Shown here: one piece after another, positions 33,418-44,333 of the stretch
How positions within the stretch are numbered: position 1 is the stretch's first letter
How the letters are laid out: each line of letters opens with the position of its first letter
NCBI RefSeq assembly: GCF_030272615.1
Contig: NC_081409.1
Location: 613,598,755-613,662,754 of the forward strand
Length of the DNA: 64,000 nt
From: Cryptomeria japonica
Lineage: Eukaryota; Streptophyta; Pinopsida; Cupressales; Cupressaceae
Direction of reading: 5' to 3'
The notes under the pieces: generated by a model
Told to the model about the DNA's origin: nothing
What the model saw: the letters and a program-made list of their open reading frames with translations, nothing else
The model's database searches: none
Program-made: the position numbers and the translations under genes

Positions 33418-34863
33418 TGTTGGCATTATGTGAACCGGTATGTGGACATAATGATATTATATGTTGTCATTGATGTCAATATGTGATATGAAGAGAGAAC
33501 CAAAATATGTGAGAACTTGTATATATGCCAAAGTAAAGTGGTATATCTATTCAAGGTGAACCGGCATGTAGTCATGGGAACCAGCACATGGAAGCATCGT
33601 ATGACTATCGATTGGTAGGTAGTTTCCACTTCAAGATTTCCGGTTGGAGTATCTTAAGCATGTGTGACTCAATCAGTGATCTTTATGTGATGAAGTTAGC
33701 ATGATAACGAAGAATAGATAGTGCTGCCACGTAAGCCTTGTGCGCGTGAAGGATCTTGCATAAAGAAGAGTGTTCCTATCTACCTTGGGAATCTGTGAAG
33801 TTTGTAAATGGTGATAACGTGTGATGGGTTATCAATCACCCTGAAATCGGTGGAAAATGAATGATGAAGAATGTCTTAAGATTGGATCAAGACTATTGCA
33901 TTCAATATAGTATGATCAATGGTTAGGATTGAACCGTTTGAATTCCTTAACCTAACAGGTCTAGGGTTTAGGGTGTATGCTACCGACCTGTCTGTTGTCC
34001 TATAAGGTTGATGTTGTGATTCTTTCAGAGTTTGTTAGAAAAATTTGTGTGTGTGTATCTAAGAGAAGAGATACGTGATTCTTGCTAGACCAGAGGAGAG
34101 AAGTCATATCTGCAGAGTGTAAGTGCAGAAGGTGAAGAGGAGCTTAAGCGGATTTGCATTGGCATTGAGTGCTATTATCAGGTCATTGATATACCTGTTG
34201 ATCTTTAACCACTTCAACAATTGTGAAATCCCCTAACAGGGTAGCCTTAACTGGCTTGTTGAAAATCCTCTAACAAGGTAACTCAAAGCTACTGAGTCAT
34301 TGATATCCTTTAGCTATTGAGTACTTGTACCCTTAATAGGGTTTAACCCTTAACTGGGTGATCCCTAACAGGATCGGTTCCTAACAGAACCTATTGTATC
34401 TATCTTTAACCAGACAAGGCTCCTAATAGAGCGAACTTCCAAAGAGTTCAAAAACAAGCTTGTGGGTATTCATCCCCACTGTGGTTTTTCCCAGTTGGGT
34501 TTCCACGTGAAAAATATGTGTGTCATGTGTGATGTTATGATTGTTTTATGATTAAGTGGTGATGCATGTTGACTTTGTTGTAATATGTACATCTTTGATG
34601 GTAGATTGCCTGTCCATGTATTAGATTGAAATGGGAATGAAGAGTTAGATTATAGGAGAAGATAAGTGTCAACCAGTCTTTGCTCATCTTAGTTACACTA
34701 GGTTTTGCCAGTTGAACTCTGTTGAAGGATCAGTGCTGCTATTTGTCTGTCAGTGCATAAGTGTTAGTTGACAAACTGGTTTAAGGTTGATTTTTTGCCT
34801 GTACTGATTCACCCCCCCCTCTCAGTACCGGTTTGGTACTATTCTTTCATCATTAAGTAATTA
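33418..34863 (+). repeat. Copia 3' LTR (1,446 bp)
   Basis: It starts TGTTGGCATTATGTGAACC and ends TTAAGTAATTA (final CA mutated to TA). It keeps the 369-bp segment missing from the 5' LTR, with TATAAGG at 34001-34007. CCCCACTGTGGTTTTTCCC occurs from 34473 and CACCCCCCCCTCTCAG from 34810. Confidence 0.9.
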
Positions 34864-34868
34864 GTATC

Positions 34869-36812
34869 TTGTTTTCCTACCATATTTACCAATTTAAGAG
34901 CCATAGAGGTGAATTCATCAGAAGAGAAAGAAGTAGGCACAATCTCAATCATGTTAGAGGTATGAGAAGGTAAGGGATCAATGAAAATCTTAAGATTTTG
35001 ATTAGGAGGAGATACTAATTTATTCCCTTTATCATTCACACCTGCCACAGATATATAATTATTATCAATTAAATCTTGAATCTTATTTTTCAATGTGAAA
35101 CATTTTGCAGTATCATGACCAGAAAGATGATGAAATTGACAAAATGAATTATTATCAAAATAAGGGGATGCAAGTTTAGAAGGATCAACTTGTTTTATAG
35201 GAGGAAGTTTGATAACATTTTTTTGCAACAACTAAGACATAATACTATGTAAAGATTCATTTAGAGGAGTAAATTTTCTTTCTCTTTGGAAAAATTTAGA
35301 AATAGGAGGCACACCTGTTGTAACATTCACATTGTTGTTGTTTATTGTATCATTGAACTTGAGGAAGCTTTTTGTTGGTTTGAACTTTGCAAATGGTTGT
35401 TGAACACTCTCCCCCTTATCACTCAGAGCCATAGGAGTGGATTGCTCCATTTGACTCACAACCAGTTGATAATTGTGGAGTATTCCACACAACTATGGAA
35501 AGGAAGTAAACTCAAACAAAAGAATATTTTCCCTAATATCTTTTTGCAAATTAGAAATATAAATTCTTTGAATATCATTATTAGGTACATGAAAAGAAAT
35601 TTGAGCACACAAATTCTTATATCTACCAATGAAATCACTCACTTTTTCTTTAACACCTTGTTTACAATGCATTAAATCAGTCAAGGTGATTTTAGGACCA
35701 ATGTTGTTTTGAAATTTTTGGATGAAAGCATTTGCCAGTTATTGAAAAGAAGTGGTAGAATAAGAAGGAAAAGAGCAATACCATTGTAAAGCTTTATCTC
35801 TTAGCATTATTGTAAACAATTTTTCAAGCAATTTTTTATCATAAGCAAAATTAGTACGCAAGGTTTGAAATATTTTGACATGTGAAAGAGGATCACCTTT
35901 CCCATTATAGAGTTTTAATTGAGGGACCTCAACATGTTTAGGTGGCATGACTTTAACAATATCAAGAGAAAGTGGGTGCACAACATCAAAGCTGGGAAAA
36001 CTAAAATTGGATTGACTCATAGAAATAATTTGTTGTTGTAAGGATGACACGGTTTGAGCAAGGCTTTTAATTATCTCTTTGGAAGAAGAAGTGATGTTAG
36101 ACATAGTTAATTGAGAAGGTGGTGTGATATTATTGAAAGAAGGCATGGATTGAGAATAAGGTGGTGGGACATTATGATAAGTAGGCATAGGTGATGATTG
36201 GGTAGGAAAATTGACACTTAAAGGAGGAACAAAGTTATTGAAGGAATTGCCCCCTTGTGTCACATAGATTGGTTGATGGATAATAGGAACACTTATTGAA
36301 GACATAGGTAAAGATGTAGGATTTAATGAAGAAGAGGGATTTCCCCTATGACTGATTGTTGTAGGGATGACATTTTGAGTTGAAGTAGTGATGATGTTGT
36401 ATGTAAAAGTAGGAATACTAGTCATAAGAATAGTCAAAGGAATAGAAGGATTGACTTGTGTTGAAGGTTCTGAATAAACTAGGGTTACTGCACAACTGTG
36501 GATAGGCATGACATTAGAATCACCAATATGTGCAATGCCACACAATATATCAATTACATTCTTATCTCTTTGAATCATGCATTTAAGGCCTTCAATTAAT
36601 GGAAGAGCTTCACTATTAGGGTATTCTTGGGACATCCAATGTTGAAAGTTATCAAATTGATTGTCCAATTTGGAAAGTTGATCCATAGAGACTCTAGTTA
36701 AAGCTTCTTCATGTTCATCATGGGATTCAACAATTGGATAGATAGGGATATGATTAGGATGGGAAGCATTAGCATGATCCTCATTAAAGAAGTCACCCAA
36801 ATTAGGCTCCAT
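34869..36812 (-). pseudogene. E2 gag
   Basis: A single minus-strand frame of about 648 codons starts MEPNLGDFFNEDHANASH at 36812, with stops near 35737, 35491 and 35230. The N-terminal third is Ser/Thr/Pro-rich. The capsid-like domain reads VEVPQLKLYNGKGDPLSHVK, LRDKALQWYCSFP, CKQGVKEKVSDFIGRYKNLC and YISNLQKDIRENI. A zinc-knuckle-like CQFHHLSGHDTAKCFTLK lies at about 35130. This is the retrotransposon gag type of plant Tat/Athila-like elements. Stops, not frameshifts, break it. It is cut at 34869 by the Copia insertion. Confidence 0.85.
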
Positions 36813-38010
36813 CTCCTCAGTAATTAAACCTTGGGAGGCCTTAATTCTAATGCTTCATTGCATGGGGATAGTGTAGGTAGGACTAATAGTGGTGAAACTC
36901 ATGCACTAGAGGAAAATTTTGAATTTTGAATTATAGAAACAAAGCTTACAAAATTGAGTAATGCAAAATTTAAGAAAATAATGATTAAGCAATTTGAACT
37001 TTGTTGGAAGAAGAGGATGACACAATTTCCAAAAATGAAAGGAAATTGCAATTTTTTTAAAATTAGTGCCAAGGGAATACCACTTAATTTTATAATCAAA
37101 ATTTTTAAAATCAGGTGAGACTATAATTAACCTCTTAATTTTAAAAAATTTCTTGAAATTTGAAATGTTAAATTTTGGAGGTATTTTTGATTCTAGAGGG
37201 ATCAAAAATTGACAAAATCAACCAATCTTTTGGATTTAGCCTATTAAATATAGTCATAACAGTCTCCCAAAATTTTGGGAAAAAGTCGAGGACCATGGTG
37301 GGGATGCACATGGTCCAACCAATGTTTTTTGAAATTTTCAGGGATGAATATTATGATGAGTTCAAAGCTAACCCAAAATAATTGGTGAATTTTATGATTT
37401 CTAGATGGGCAAAATTAAGGTTCAAATGTAAAAATAGGACCCTATTAGGGTTTTGAAGAAAAAGAGGTATTGAATTGTAAATTTGAAAAAAGTCAAACCT
37501 AATGAATAGGGACACCTTGGAAAATGTTTAGAAATATGAATTTGAATGAAATTGATTTAAATTTGCACAAAATCCAATTAAATTTAAAAATTAGGGTTTT
37601 ATGACCTAACCTCTTGATTTTGAAATTTGAATTTTGGGAAAAAGGAGGGAAATTGAAAATTTGAATTGCAAGAATGAAAACAAGTCTGAGAACAATCACA
37701 AATCTGAAAATTAAATGGAAATCCAATTTTTGCACAAGTTCAAGATGATTTTTGAAAATTAGGGTTTTAACAAGTAACCACTTAATTTGGTAAATTTGAT
37801 TTCCAAATTGAACAAGACAATGAGGAAATTGAATTTGACAAACAAAATAATTTTTACATCGAAGATAACCACAAATAATTTTTACAAATCACAATTTCAA
37901 TTTAAATTTTAAAAACTAGGGTTTTTAATGATTTAACCACTAAGTTTGCAGAAAATGTAAACTTGCAAATGAAAAATATGCAATTTTATTCAAAGGAAAG
38001 CATGAAAGAC
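36813..38010 (-). repeat. E2 leader with degenerate repeats of about 160 bp
   Basis: AT-rich leader between primer site and gag. The word (T/C)TAGGGTTTT recurs on the plus strand at 37445, 37591, 37759 and 37916, each in AAAA(T/C)TAGGG context except the first, and is followed in the last three by AACC and a CTTAA/CTTGA-like word. Spacing is 144, 168 and 158 bp. The part 36813-37440 has weaker similar words (AACCTCTTAATTTT near 37130). No coding frame is convincing. Confidence 0.6.
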
Positions 38011-38023
38011 ATTGGGTTCACCA
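38011..38023 (-). promoter_or_regulatory. E2 primer binding site
   Basis: The minus strand reads TGGTGAACCCAAT four bases after the LTR end. It starts with TGG as a tRNA 3'-end complement should. I did not assign the tRNA. Confidence 0.6.
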
Positions 38024-39083
38024 AAAATGGTGGGTGAAAGATGTGTGAATAAGAGATCAAGAGGAAAACTCCATCCAAGGAGATATGAGAGTTTTGCTAC
38101 AGATTTCCCTTCAAACACTTTTCACGCATTATTAGAAGAGGAGGAGGAAAATTAACTAGATTCAACTTCCAAAGAAGAAGATAGAATTCTGTGTGAAATG
38201 GGAATGATAAGTTAATCCCCTCTTCTATTTGAAATGGAAAGGAATTGATTGAATTATGTATAAAGACTAAGTGCAAAAGCAACAAAGAACTGATTATAAC
38301 TTGAGATCGAAGCATGGGATGAAGTTGGGTATCTTGATCTGGAAGTAATATGTTGAGGTGAAGCCACCCTATGAGTTTCAAGAAAATTTGCCCAGACTGT
38401 GGCGGGAATGTACACGGTCCTCTGAAAAAATCTGCAAAATGAAAAGGGTTTGTCTGCCTCTGTAAATGGAGCCCAAATCCAAAAGTACAGCTACACACCT
38501 GCAACCTACACACAGAAAAGAGAGGAAAATGTGTTGGGATTGGGGGTTTGCCTTCAGGTCAAACCCTAGTTTTGGAATTAACCATATGATGAAAGAAAGT
38601 ACTTGCAAGTGAAAGACTGAAATGTAAATCACCTCAAGGGAGGTTGTAGATAGAATGTAGGTAGACTTTCTTGTGTGAAATTGAATGTTGGAATGAATCT
38701 CCTCTTCAATGGTTGAATCCTTGACTTGAATGCAATACCTAGCCTTGAAGGGAAACTTGACAATGCTCAATGTTGGAAAGTAATGCTTGAATTCTCTTGA
38801 ATTCTTGATCTCATGTAAACTTCCCACTCATCCAACCTTTCTTAACTTTTTCAACTTATCAAAATGAGAGGGAAAATGTAACTTATATACTCATCAATTA
38901 GGTTTAACTGAATGATTTTTGTCACAGGTTGACATTGGGGAAGTTTTCTCGTTCACTGCACAACCTTCAATGCAGACTTAGGAAGGGTCTTCCCCAAAAT
39001 AGGGTAGGGACAGGGGTGCCACACTCCTATCTGAGGAGGACAAGGGTGTCACACCCCTATCCTAGGGGGATAGGGGCACCATG

Positions 39084-41360
39084 TGTTGGCATTGCATTAT
39101 CATTGATGTCAACCAGTATGGGATGACCACCAGCGGATGAGATGTAGGTGCAACAGTGTTATGAAGGAGTAGAGGATGTGATATCTTGGACATCACCTTT
39201 TGTTGCAGAACATCGGTAAAGGTAAAGAAGATGATCTTAGAGGTCATTAGTACACAAGTCAGTACCTAACTTATGTGTTGAGATAAAGAGGTGTTTTGAT
39301 CAGTTTTTTGTGATGAAGAGGCAGAATGTTACCTGAATCACATCAACACTAGAAGAGAAGAATGAACCAGTATGCTGTAAGGCTGTAGAATAGCAGGACT
39401 CCCATCGGATGAAGAAGTAGTCATCATAAGAATCAATGACTAATAGTAAATGTGCTCACATCAGACCACATGAAGCAGGATGCAGAAGACAAGGTGTTAC
39501 TTTATCAAGTAAGTGGAGCTTATCTCCTATTATGCACTGAGTGCATCATAGTCTGGAGAGTTAAGAGTGAAGGATTAAAAGAAAACACTTGAAGAATTGC
39601 ACTAAATCCATCGGTGAATTGAAGGAGTTTCCTAAGTGCATAAGATTAGGGTTATGCACCAGACCAGAAAAGAAGGCATGATGCCAGTATAGAGGAAGTA
39701 TGAAGTGTTTGTCATCTTAACAAACCAGTTGTGATATGGTCAAAGCTAATCAGGGAAAAGGAAAGGCTGAGTAGATTCAAACAAAGGTATATGTCTTGAC
39801 TAAAAGAAGATGGAGCCTTGAGAAGAATGATGACATGGTGTCATCAAGAGTGGTAACTGGTATGTAAGTCTATCGGTTATATAAGCAAGGTACAGTTGTA
39901 GAAGACCTCCCTGTTGTGGGAATGAACATACTTAGGACTTACCAGTCTGGAGATCGGTTTGAGAGTTTCATCGACAGTTCAAGATGAGAGTAGAAATGAT
40001 AAGGTAACCGATAGAATGGTTGAGACCAGAAGGGTTAGCAAATTGGAAGAAGTAAGAAACCATTAGGGTGGCTGGTCAGCGATCCTACTTGGACTGACTT
40101 GAAATGCCAAGCTGGCAGATAGTTGACATGGAGTCAACATAGTGAACCTGAGTTTGGATAAAGATAGAATGTACATTGACAAGGTTGTTGTAGGGTTGGT
40201 TAGCTTTAATGAAAGATCACACAAATCATGGGACTTGCTACAGAGCGATTGCAGGGGTTTGAGGCTTGAGGTCTGGAAGACAACTATGAGCCAGCTAAGA
40301 GAAATTGAGAAGATCAAGGTGATGAAGGAAACCGCCCAACAGATCTTTCATGATTGACCAAAGGATTAGATATGAGAGTAAAAATCAAATCACCAGGAAT
40401 GAAAGGTGTGATCGAGGAGATGTGACTATGGCAGAGATGTGCATTCAGATGTCAGATAGATTAGATCATGCAAGATCTGATTTGATTTTCCTGGAGGATG
40501 GTGAGGAAACCCTAACCGTCCATATTTTAAATTGGCCTTTGGCGGGAAATCTGGGCTATAAGTAAAAAGGCTAAAGAGATTGTTTGTTGCTGCTTAAGAG
40601 AGAAGAATATAGTGTTGTTACAAAGTTGAAGACTTCTGCAAATAAGAAGAAGATCAACCAAGTGCTTAACGAGCATCTAAGAAGAGAGTGAGAGTGAACC
40701 TGGTTGAAGCTTTCAACCGGTTGGAGAGAAGAGCTAGTAGTTCTTATACCAATAGAGTGTGATACCAGTGATGTGCAAAGAAGTGAGGTGTATATCTAGC
40801 AGAGAAGCAGCAAGTGCAAGGTAGGAAGAAGAGTGAGTTGATAAAGGAGAGAAGGTACTTCACCGACAAGAGTAAGACATTTGATAAGGTTGCAAGATTC
40901 ACTTGTAACATGATAACAACTTATGTATTTGAAGTTTACTTTTTGAACACTGAGTTGTAGCTTGGTGCAGGGGTTGTTGCTCCTTGGGTTGGTGCCCTTA
41001 AGTTAGGGGTTAGTGCTCCTTTGGGTTGTAGCCCATAAATCACGTAGGGGTTGGTGCTCCTTGGGTTGGTGCCCTAAACTTTGTAACTGTGTTTTTACTG
41101 TGAGGTTGGATTGGAGCTGTAGACTCCAACAACATTGCTCAATGAAGTTTTTCCCATCTTGGGTTTTCCTTGTATATGCTGGTGTTATGTGATGTCTCCT
41201 TGTGTGTGTGTGTATTTGAGTTAGTCTTATTACTAACTGATAAGTTTGCATTGTCCTTGATTCACAAACCAGTGTTACTCACAAAGGATAGCTAAAGGGA
41301 AAAGTTTTGAGAACCATTGATTCACCCCCTCCCCCTCTCAGTGGTGCATTGTGTCTAACA
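39084..41360 (+). repeat. Solo LTR (2,277 bp), target duplication CCATG
   Basis: It starts TGTTGGCATTGCATTATC and ends GTGTCTAACA. CCATG stands on both sides (39079-39083 and 41361-41365). Near the 3' end it has CACCCCCTCCCCCTCTCAG. No primer site, purine tract or coding domain is seen. A TATAAG motif lies at about 40558. This family has no other copy in the window. Confidence 0.88.
40970..41080 (+). repeat. Three-unit tandem repeat inside the solo LTR
   Basis: GGGGTT(G/A)(T/G)TGCTCCTTGGGTT units begin at 40970, 41006 and 41047 (36 and 41 bp apart), each ending in a GTGCCCTAA-like word or its variant GTAGCCCATAA. It lies in the R/U5-like part of the LTR. Confidence 0.75.
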
Positions 41361-41549
41361 CCATGCCCCTGTCCTGCCCTTTTCTCCAGGACAGAGTGTA
41401 GATAAGGTGGTGCAGAGGGCACTTGGGAGAAGCAGTTTTGGGGGTTACGCATTCTCCAGTCTTTGATTAGGCTAGAGGATTCAATTTCACATGTGTGAGG
41501 ACCCTAATGTGGTTGAAAATTGCCAGGGTCGCAATCTTATGACACTACA

Positions 41550-42307
41550 CCTTGTCTTTTGTTTCATCTGTTAGTGTTCTTGCTTGAATAAACATTCCAT
41601 CAAAGATTTTGATGGGTTCTGAACATTTTTTCTTGGATGTTGATGGTTGTCCATGAGACCGTGGTGAAATTAGCAATTTTGATAGACATAAGGATGGTTC
41701 AAAAGAGTATTCTCCCATGCCTTTGTCTTTTAACTTCATATTTTTCTCAAAATCTATGGATAGAGATTTGAGTTGATCCTCACTGTTGTTTGGTACAAGA
41801 ATATTTTGAGTTGCTTTGAGATTATTGAAATAGTGAAAAGGATTAGTGTTTGTTGTGATGGAAATTTCTTGTCTATCATATGGAATTTCAGGCACTAGTG
41901 GTATGTAGATGGTACTCCCTGCATTTCATGGATTCAAGGATGACCCAAAATTATGTTGTAAGATAAGTCTATGTCCAAGACTTGACATAGAGTATCCCTC
42001 TAAACTGGTCCTACTTGACTAGGTAATACCATGAGCCTTTTTGATGATATTTCTTCATCATAATACACCTTTATTGTTATCTTTTTAATAGGATCAATGG
42101 TTCTTTCTAAGAATCCCAAGGCACAGATAAGTTTTAGAGTACAAATATTGAGACTAGCTCCTCCATCTATTAGTACTCATTTCACTCGATGTTTATAGAC
42201 CAGGACTTCAATACAGAGTGGAGTATTGGAGGCTGACATAGGAGATTGATTTGATGAAAGTTTTAGCGGAAGATTAATGTTAAAATTTTTGTCTAGGATG
42301 ACATGCA
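41550..42307 (-). pseudogene. Gypsy-1 protease region
   Basis: The minus strand from 42307 reads DKNFNINLPLKLSS, then VLIDGGASLNIC near 42150 with the catalytic Asp-Gly-Gly, then YNIILGHP, VPSTYH and CLKFHM. An open stretch follows (41895-41550, MPEIPYDRQEISITTNTNPF). Stops interrupt. It is cut at 42307 by the truncated LTR, and E2 begins at 41549. Confidence 0.75.
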
Positions 42308-42972
42308 TTTATCTTTTGTAATATGATTGTAAGCTGACATAAGGCATTCATGTTGATGTATGTAAAGGGTATATAAGTTAGTCCAGTTAGGTCATTTTTT
42401 GAAAAGAGATGCAAAAGGATTTATGCAATTGTGTGAGCGAGATATTGATTGACAAAATATGAATGTAATGATCTGTTGTTGGTCTTGGTTATTTGTCAAG
42501 ACGATTGGGAAGAGAACAAGGTTATCGATAAGGAAGGAGACAATGTTAACCAGTACAGTCAATACTTAAACCGGAACTCATTGAGAATATCAGATGCAAA
42601 CTCAAAGTTTAGAATTTTGTTGGTAATTTAGTATTTTATCTATAATTAGTGAGGCTCCTTTGTGATGACCAGTGCGCTCTATGAAGTGTGCCTTTCAACA
42701 TGTGCAGGCCCCCTTTTTATGTATTATTTATTCAGCTGGCCAGTGGATAGATATTGTGGGTCACAAATCCCACTGTGGTTTTTCCTCTTTGAGGTTTTCC
42801 ACATATAAATTTGTGGTATTATGGTGTTGATCTTTGTGGTTTCTTTGTTCTTCATTATATCTTGTTTATATACTTACCGGTTGTTAATTGGAAAAGTATC
42901 TAAAGGAATTAAATTCTTAATTATTGGTAGAACACTGATTCACCCCCCCTCTCAGTGTTCTTGGATTCCAAT
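42308..42972 (+). repeat. Truncated LTR of the C1/C2 family
   Basis: From TATCTTTTGTAATATGATTG on, it follows the middle and end of the C2 LTR (AAGCTGACATAAGGCAT, TATATAAGT, CCCACTGTGGTTTTTCC, CACCCCCCCTCTCAGTG) and ends GGATTCCAATAG. The first 200 or so bases are missing. The left neighbour is Gypsy-1 protease and the right neighbour Gypsy-3 RT, so a deletion or rearrangement joined them here. Confidence 0.75.
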
Positions 42973-43300
42973 AGTTATACCCAAAATATACATCCATAAG
43001 GGAGAGCCTCTCGTGTCCCACTATCAGATCCACAATCATGTCTATGTTAGGGAGTGGGAAGTAATCTTTAGGACATTCTTTATTCAAATCCCAGAAGTCT
43101 ATACAAATTCAGATGCCAACTTTGCCAACAGGTACAATGTTGGATACCCACTCAGGATAGTCAATGGGTTTTATGAATACAACATCCAACATTTTATGCA
43201 GTTTTGCATTTAAAAGGACTACAATGTATGGATTCATCTTACAGAGTTTCTACTTCAATGGTTTAGCATCTGGGTGGACAACAAGATTGTGTAATACTAA
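42973..43300 (-). pseudogene. Gypsy-3 reverse transcriptase, N-terminal part
   Basis: The minus strand reads KMNPYIVVLLNAKLHKMLD, FIKPIDYPEWVSNIVPVGK, CIDFWDLNKECPKDYFPLP and IDMIVDLIVGHE, the typical start of plant Ty3/Gypsy RT. The active-site half is missing. Confidence 0.8.
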
Positions 43301-43988
43301 GTTGGGATCCAAGCCTTGGATGTTAGCATATGACTAGGCAAAGTTATTTTGTGTTTCCTTAAGAAAAGTCATGAATTTTTGGTTTTCTTCATTCGTTAAA
43401 GACTTAGCAATGAGCACATTCTTAGGTTTGTCTTTTGTACCCATGTTGAACGTGTTTTTTTCTTCTATTAGCATAGTTGATATGTCCTATTATGGGGAAC
43501 CATGGTAGGGAGGTCAAGTCCCTCATCCTCAAGTGCTTGATTTAGGTTTTTACTTGAGGATACACCCTTTGTTTTAAATTTTTCTATGTCCACAGGTGCC
43601 TCATAAAGGTTTATAGCTAGGGACTCTTCATTTTTCTTTTTATTCTCTTTTTTGTAGCTAAGGGAGTTGATCTAACTACCAAATTATGCCTCTTCATGAA
43701 GTTAAATCCCATGAAATTTATTGCAATCTTCCAATTTTTTCATAGTTTGGAGAGCCATGAGAGTGTTATCATCATCACAAATGTCAAAATAAGGGTTTCC
43801 TCATTGGTCATAGTCAATAAGCTCAAGGTAGACAAGCTGCAACTCAGTTGGATTGGAAGGGGTGACGGGGATAATGGTATTAATATGAGTATCATAGAAT
43901 GTATCATTGAAGTATTTAAAAGGCATTTTGTGGAATTCCTTTCCATCAAATTATTTGACATCTATGAGAGTGTTTGAAGGGGCACCAG

Positions 43989-44333
43989 CTATAGTGACCT
44001 TAGTAATGGAGAGTAACCCAAGCCCCTATTGTGCTTGTATGAGATTGGAGATATTGGTGCTTTAATTCCTTTCTCTTCTAGCCCAAGGTTGTGTCCTTTG
44101 TATCTGATCTTGTCCACCATAGAAGATGCCTTAGGGTACATCTTGGGGATATTTGTTGGTTCTTCATCATCTTCCCAATACAACCAGGAAGTTACATCTA
44201 TCTCAAGGTTCTCCTTGTCAAGTGGGCCCCATTGTTTGAAGGTGGTATCTTTGCATCTAATAGTGGATTTTTGATCCTTCATGATTTCCTTAGATTTTCC
44301 AAATGACTTGGGAGATAATGGGAGTTTTCCCAT
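43989..44333 (-). pseudogene. Gypsy-3 linker before RT (G-patch-like)
   Basis: A 114-codon open stretch. It has LEIDVTSWLYWEDDEE and MVDKIRYKGHNLGLEEKGI and ends NRGLGYSP. It resembles the Gypsy-1 segment at 19934-20592. The stretch 43301-43988 holds broken frames between this and RT. Confidence 0.7.

Larger units (their letters stand above)
27913..34863 (+). mobile_element. Full-length Ty1/Copia element, 6,951 bp
   Basis: LTRs at 27913-29011 and 33418-34863 flank a gag-pol frame (29083-33165) in the order gag, protease, integrase, RT, RNase H, which defines Ty1/Copia. The flanking bases are ATATC (27908-27912) and GTATC (34864-34868), a target duplication with one change. It is inserted at the gag-protease border of E2, in the opposite direction. 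Gag-pol has 13 premature stops and no frameshift. The 5' LTR lacks about 369 bp present in the 3' LTR. Confidence 0.93.
20593..41549 (-). mobile_element. E2: Gypsy-type element with gag and protease, no RT
   Basis: Minus-strand order is 5' LTR (41549-38028, split by a solo LTR), primer site (38023), long leader, gag (36812-34869), the nested Copia element, protease (27912-27364), a proline-rich and other tail, a polypurine tract (25725-25711) and the 3' LTR (25710-20593, split by the LTR array). Without the insertions the LTRs are about 1,240 and 1,231 bp. No RT, RNase H or integrase is seen in the 1.6 kb after protease. No clear target duplication is found: 41550 reads CCTTG and 20588 reads TTTAA. 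It interrupts Gypsy-1. Confidence 0.75.
38028..41549 (-). repeat. E2 5' LTR, split by a solo LTR
   Basis: The pieces are 41549-41366 and 39083-38028 (about 1,240 bp together). They are collinear with the 3' LTR. The minus-strand start is TGTAGTGTCATAAG and the end CACCCACCA. Confidence 0.85.
9025..42307 (-). mobile_element. Gypsy-1: Tat-like Ty3/Gypsy, split by two nested insertions
   Basis: The pieces in minus-strand order are protease (42307-41550), a DILNWLYKDDED and glycine-rich segment (20592-19934), then RT, RNase H, a second RNase H and integrase (13160-9370), and a polypurine tract (9042-9026). C2 separates the second and third pieces and E2 separates the first and second. The two RNase H regions between RT and integrase mark the Tat clade of plant Ty3/Gypsy. 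The 5' end is cut at 42307 by a truncated Copia LTR, so gag and 5' LTR are gone. All domains carry stops. Confidence 0.75.
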
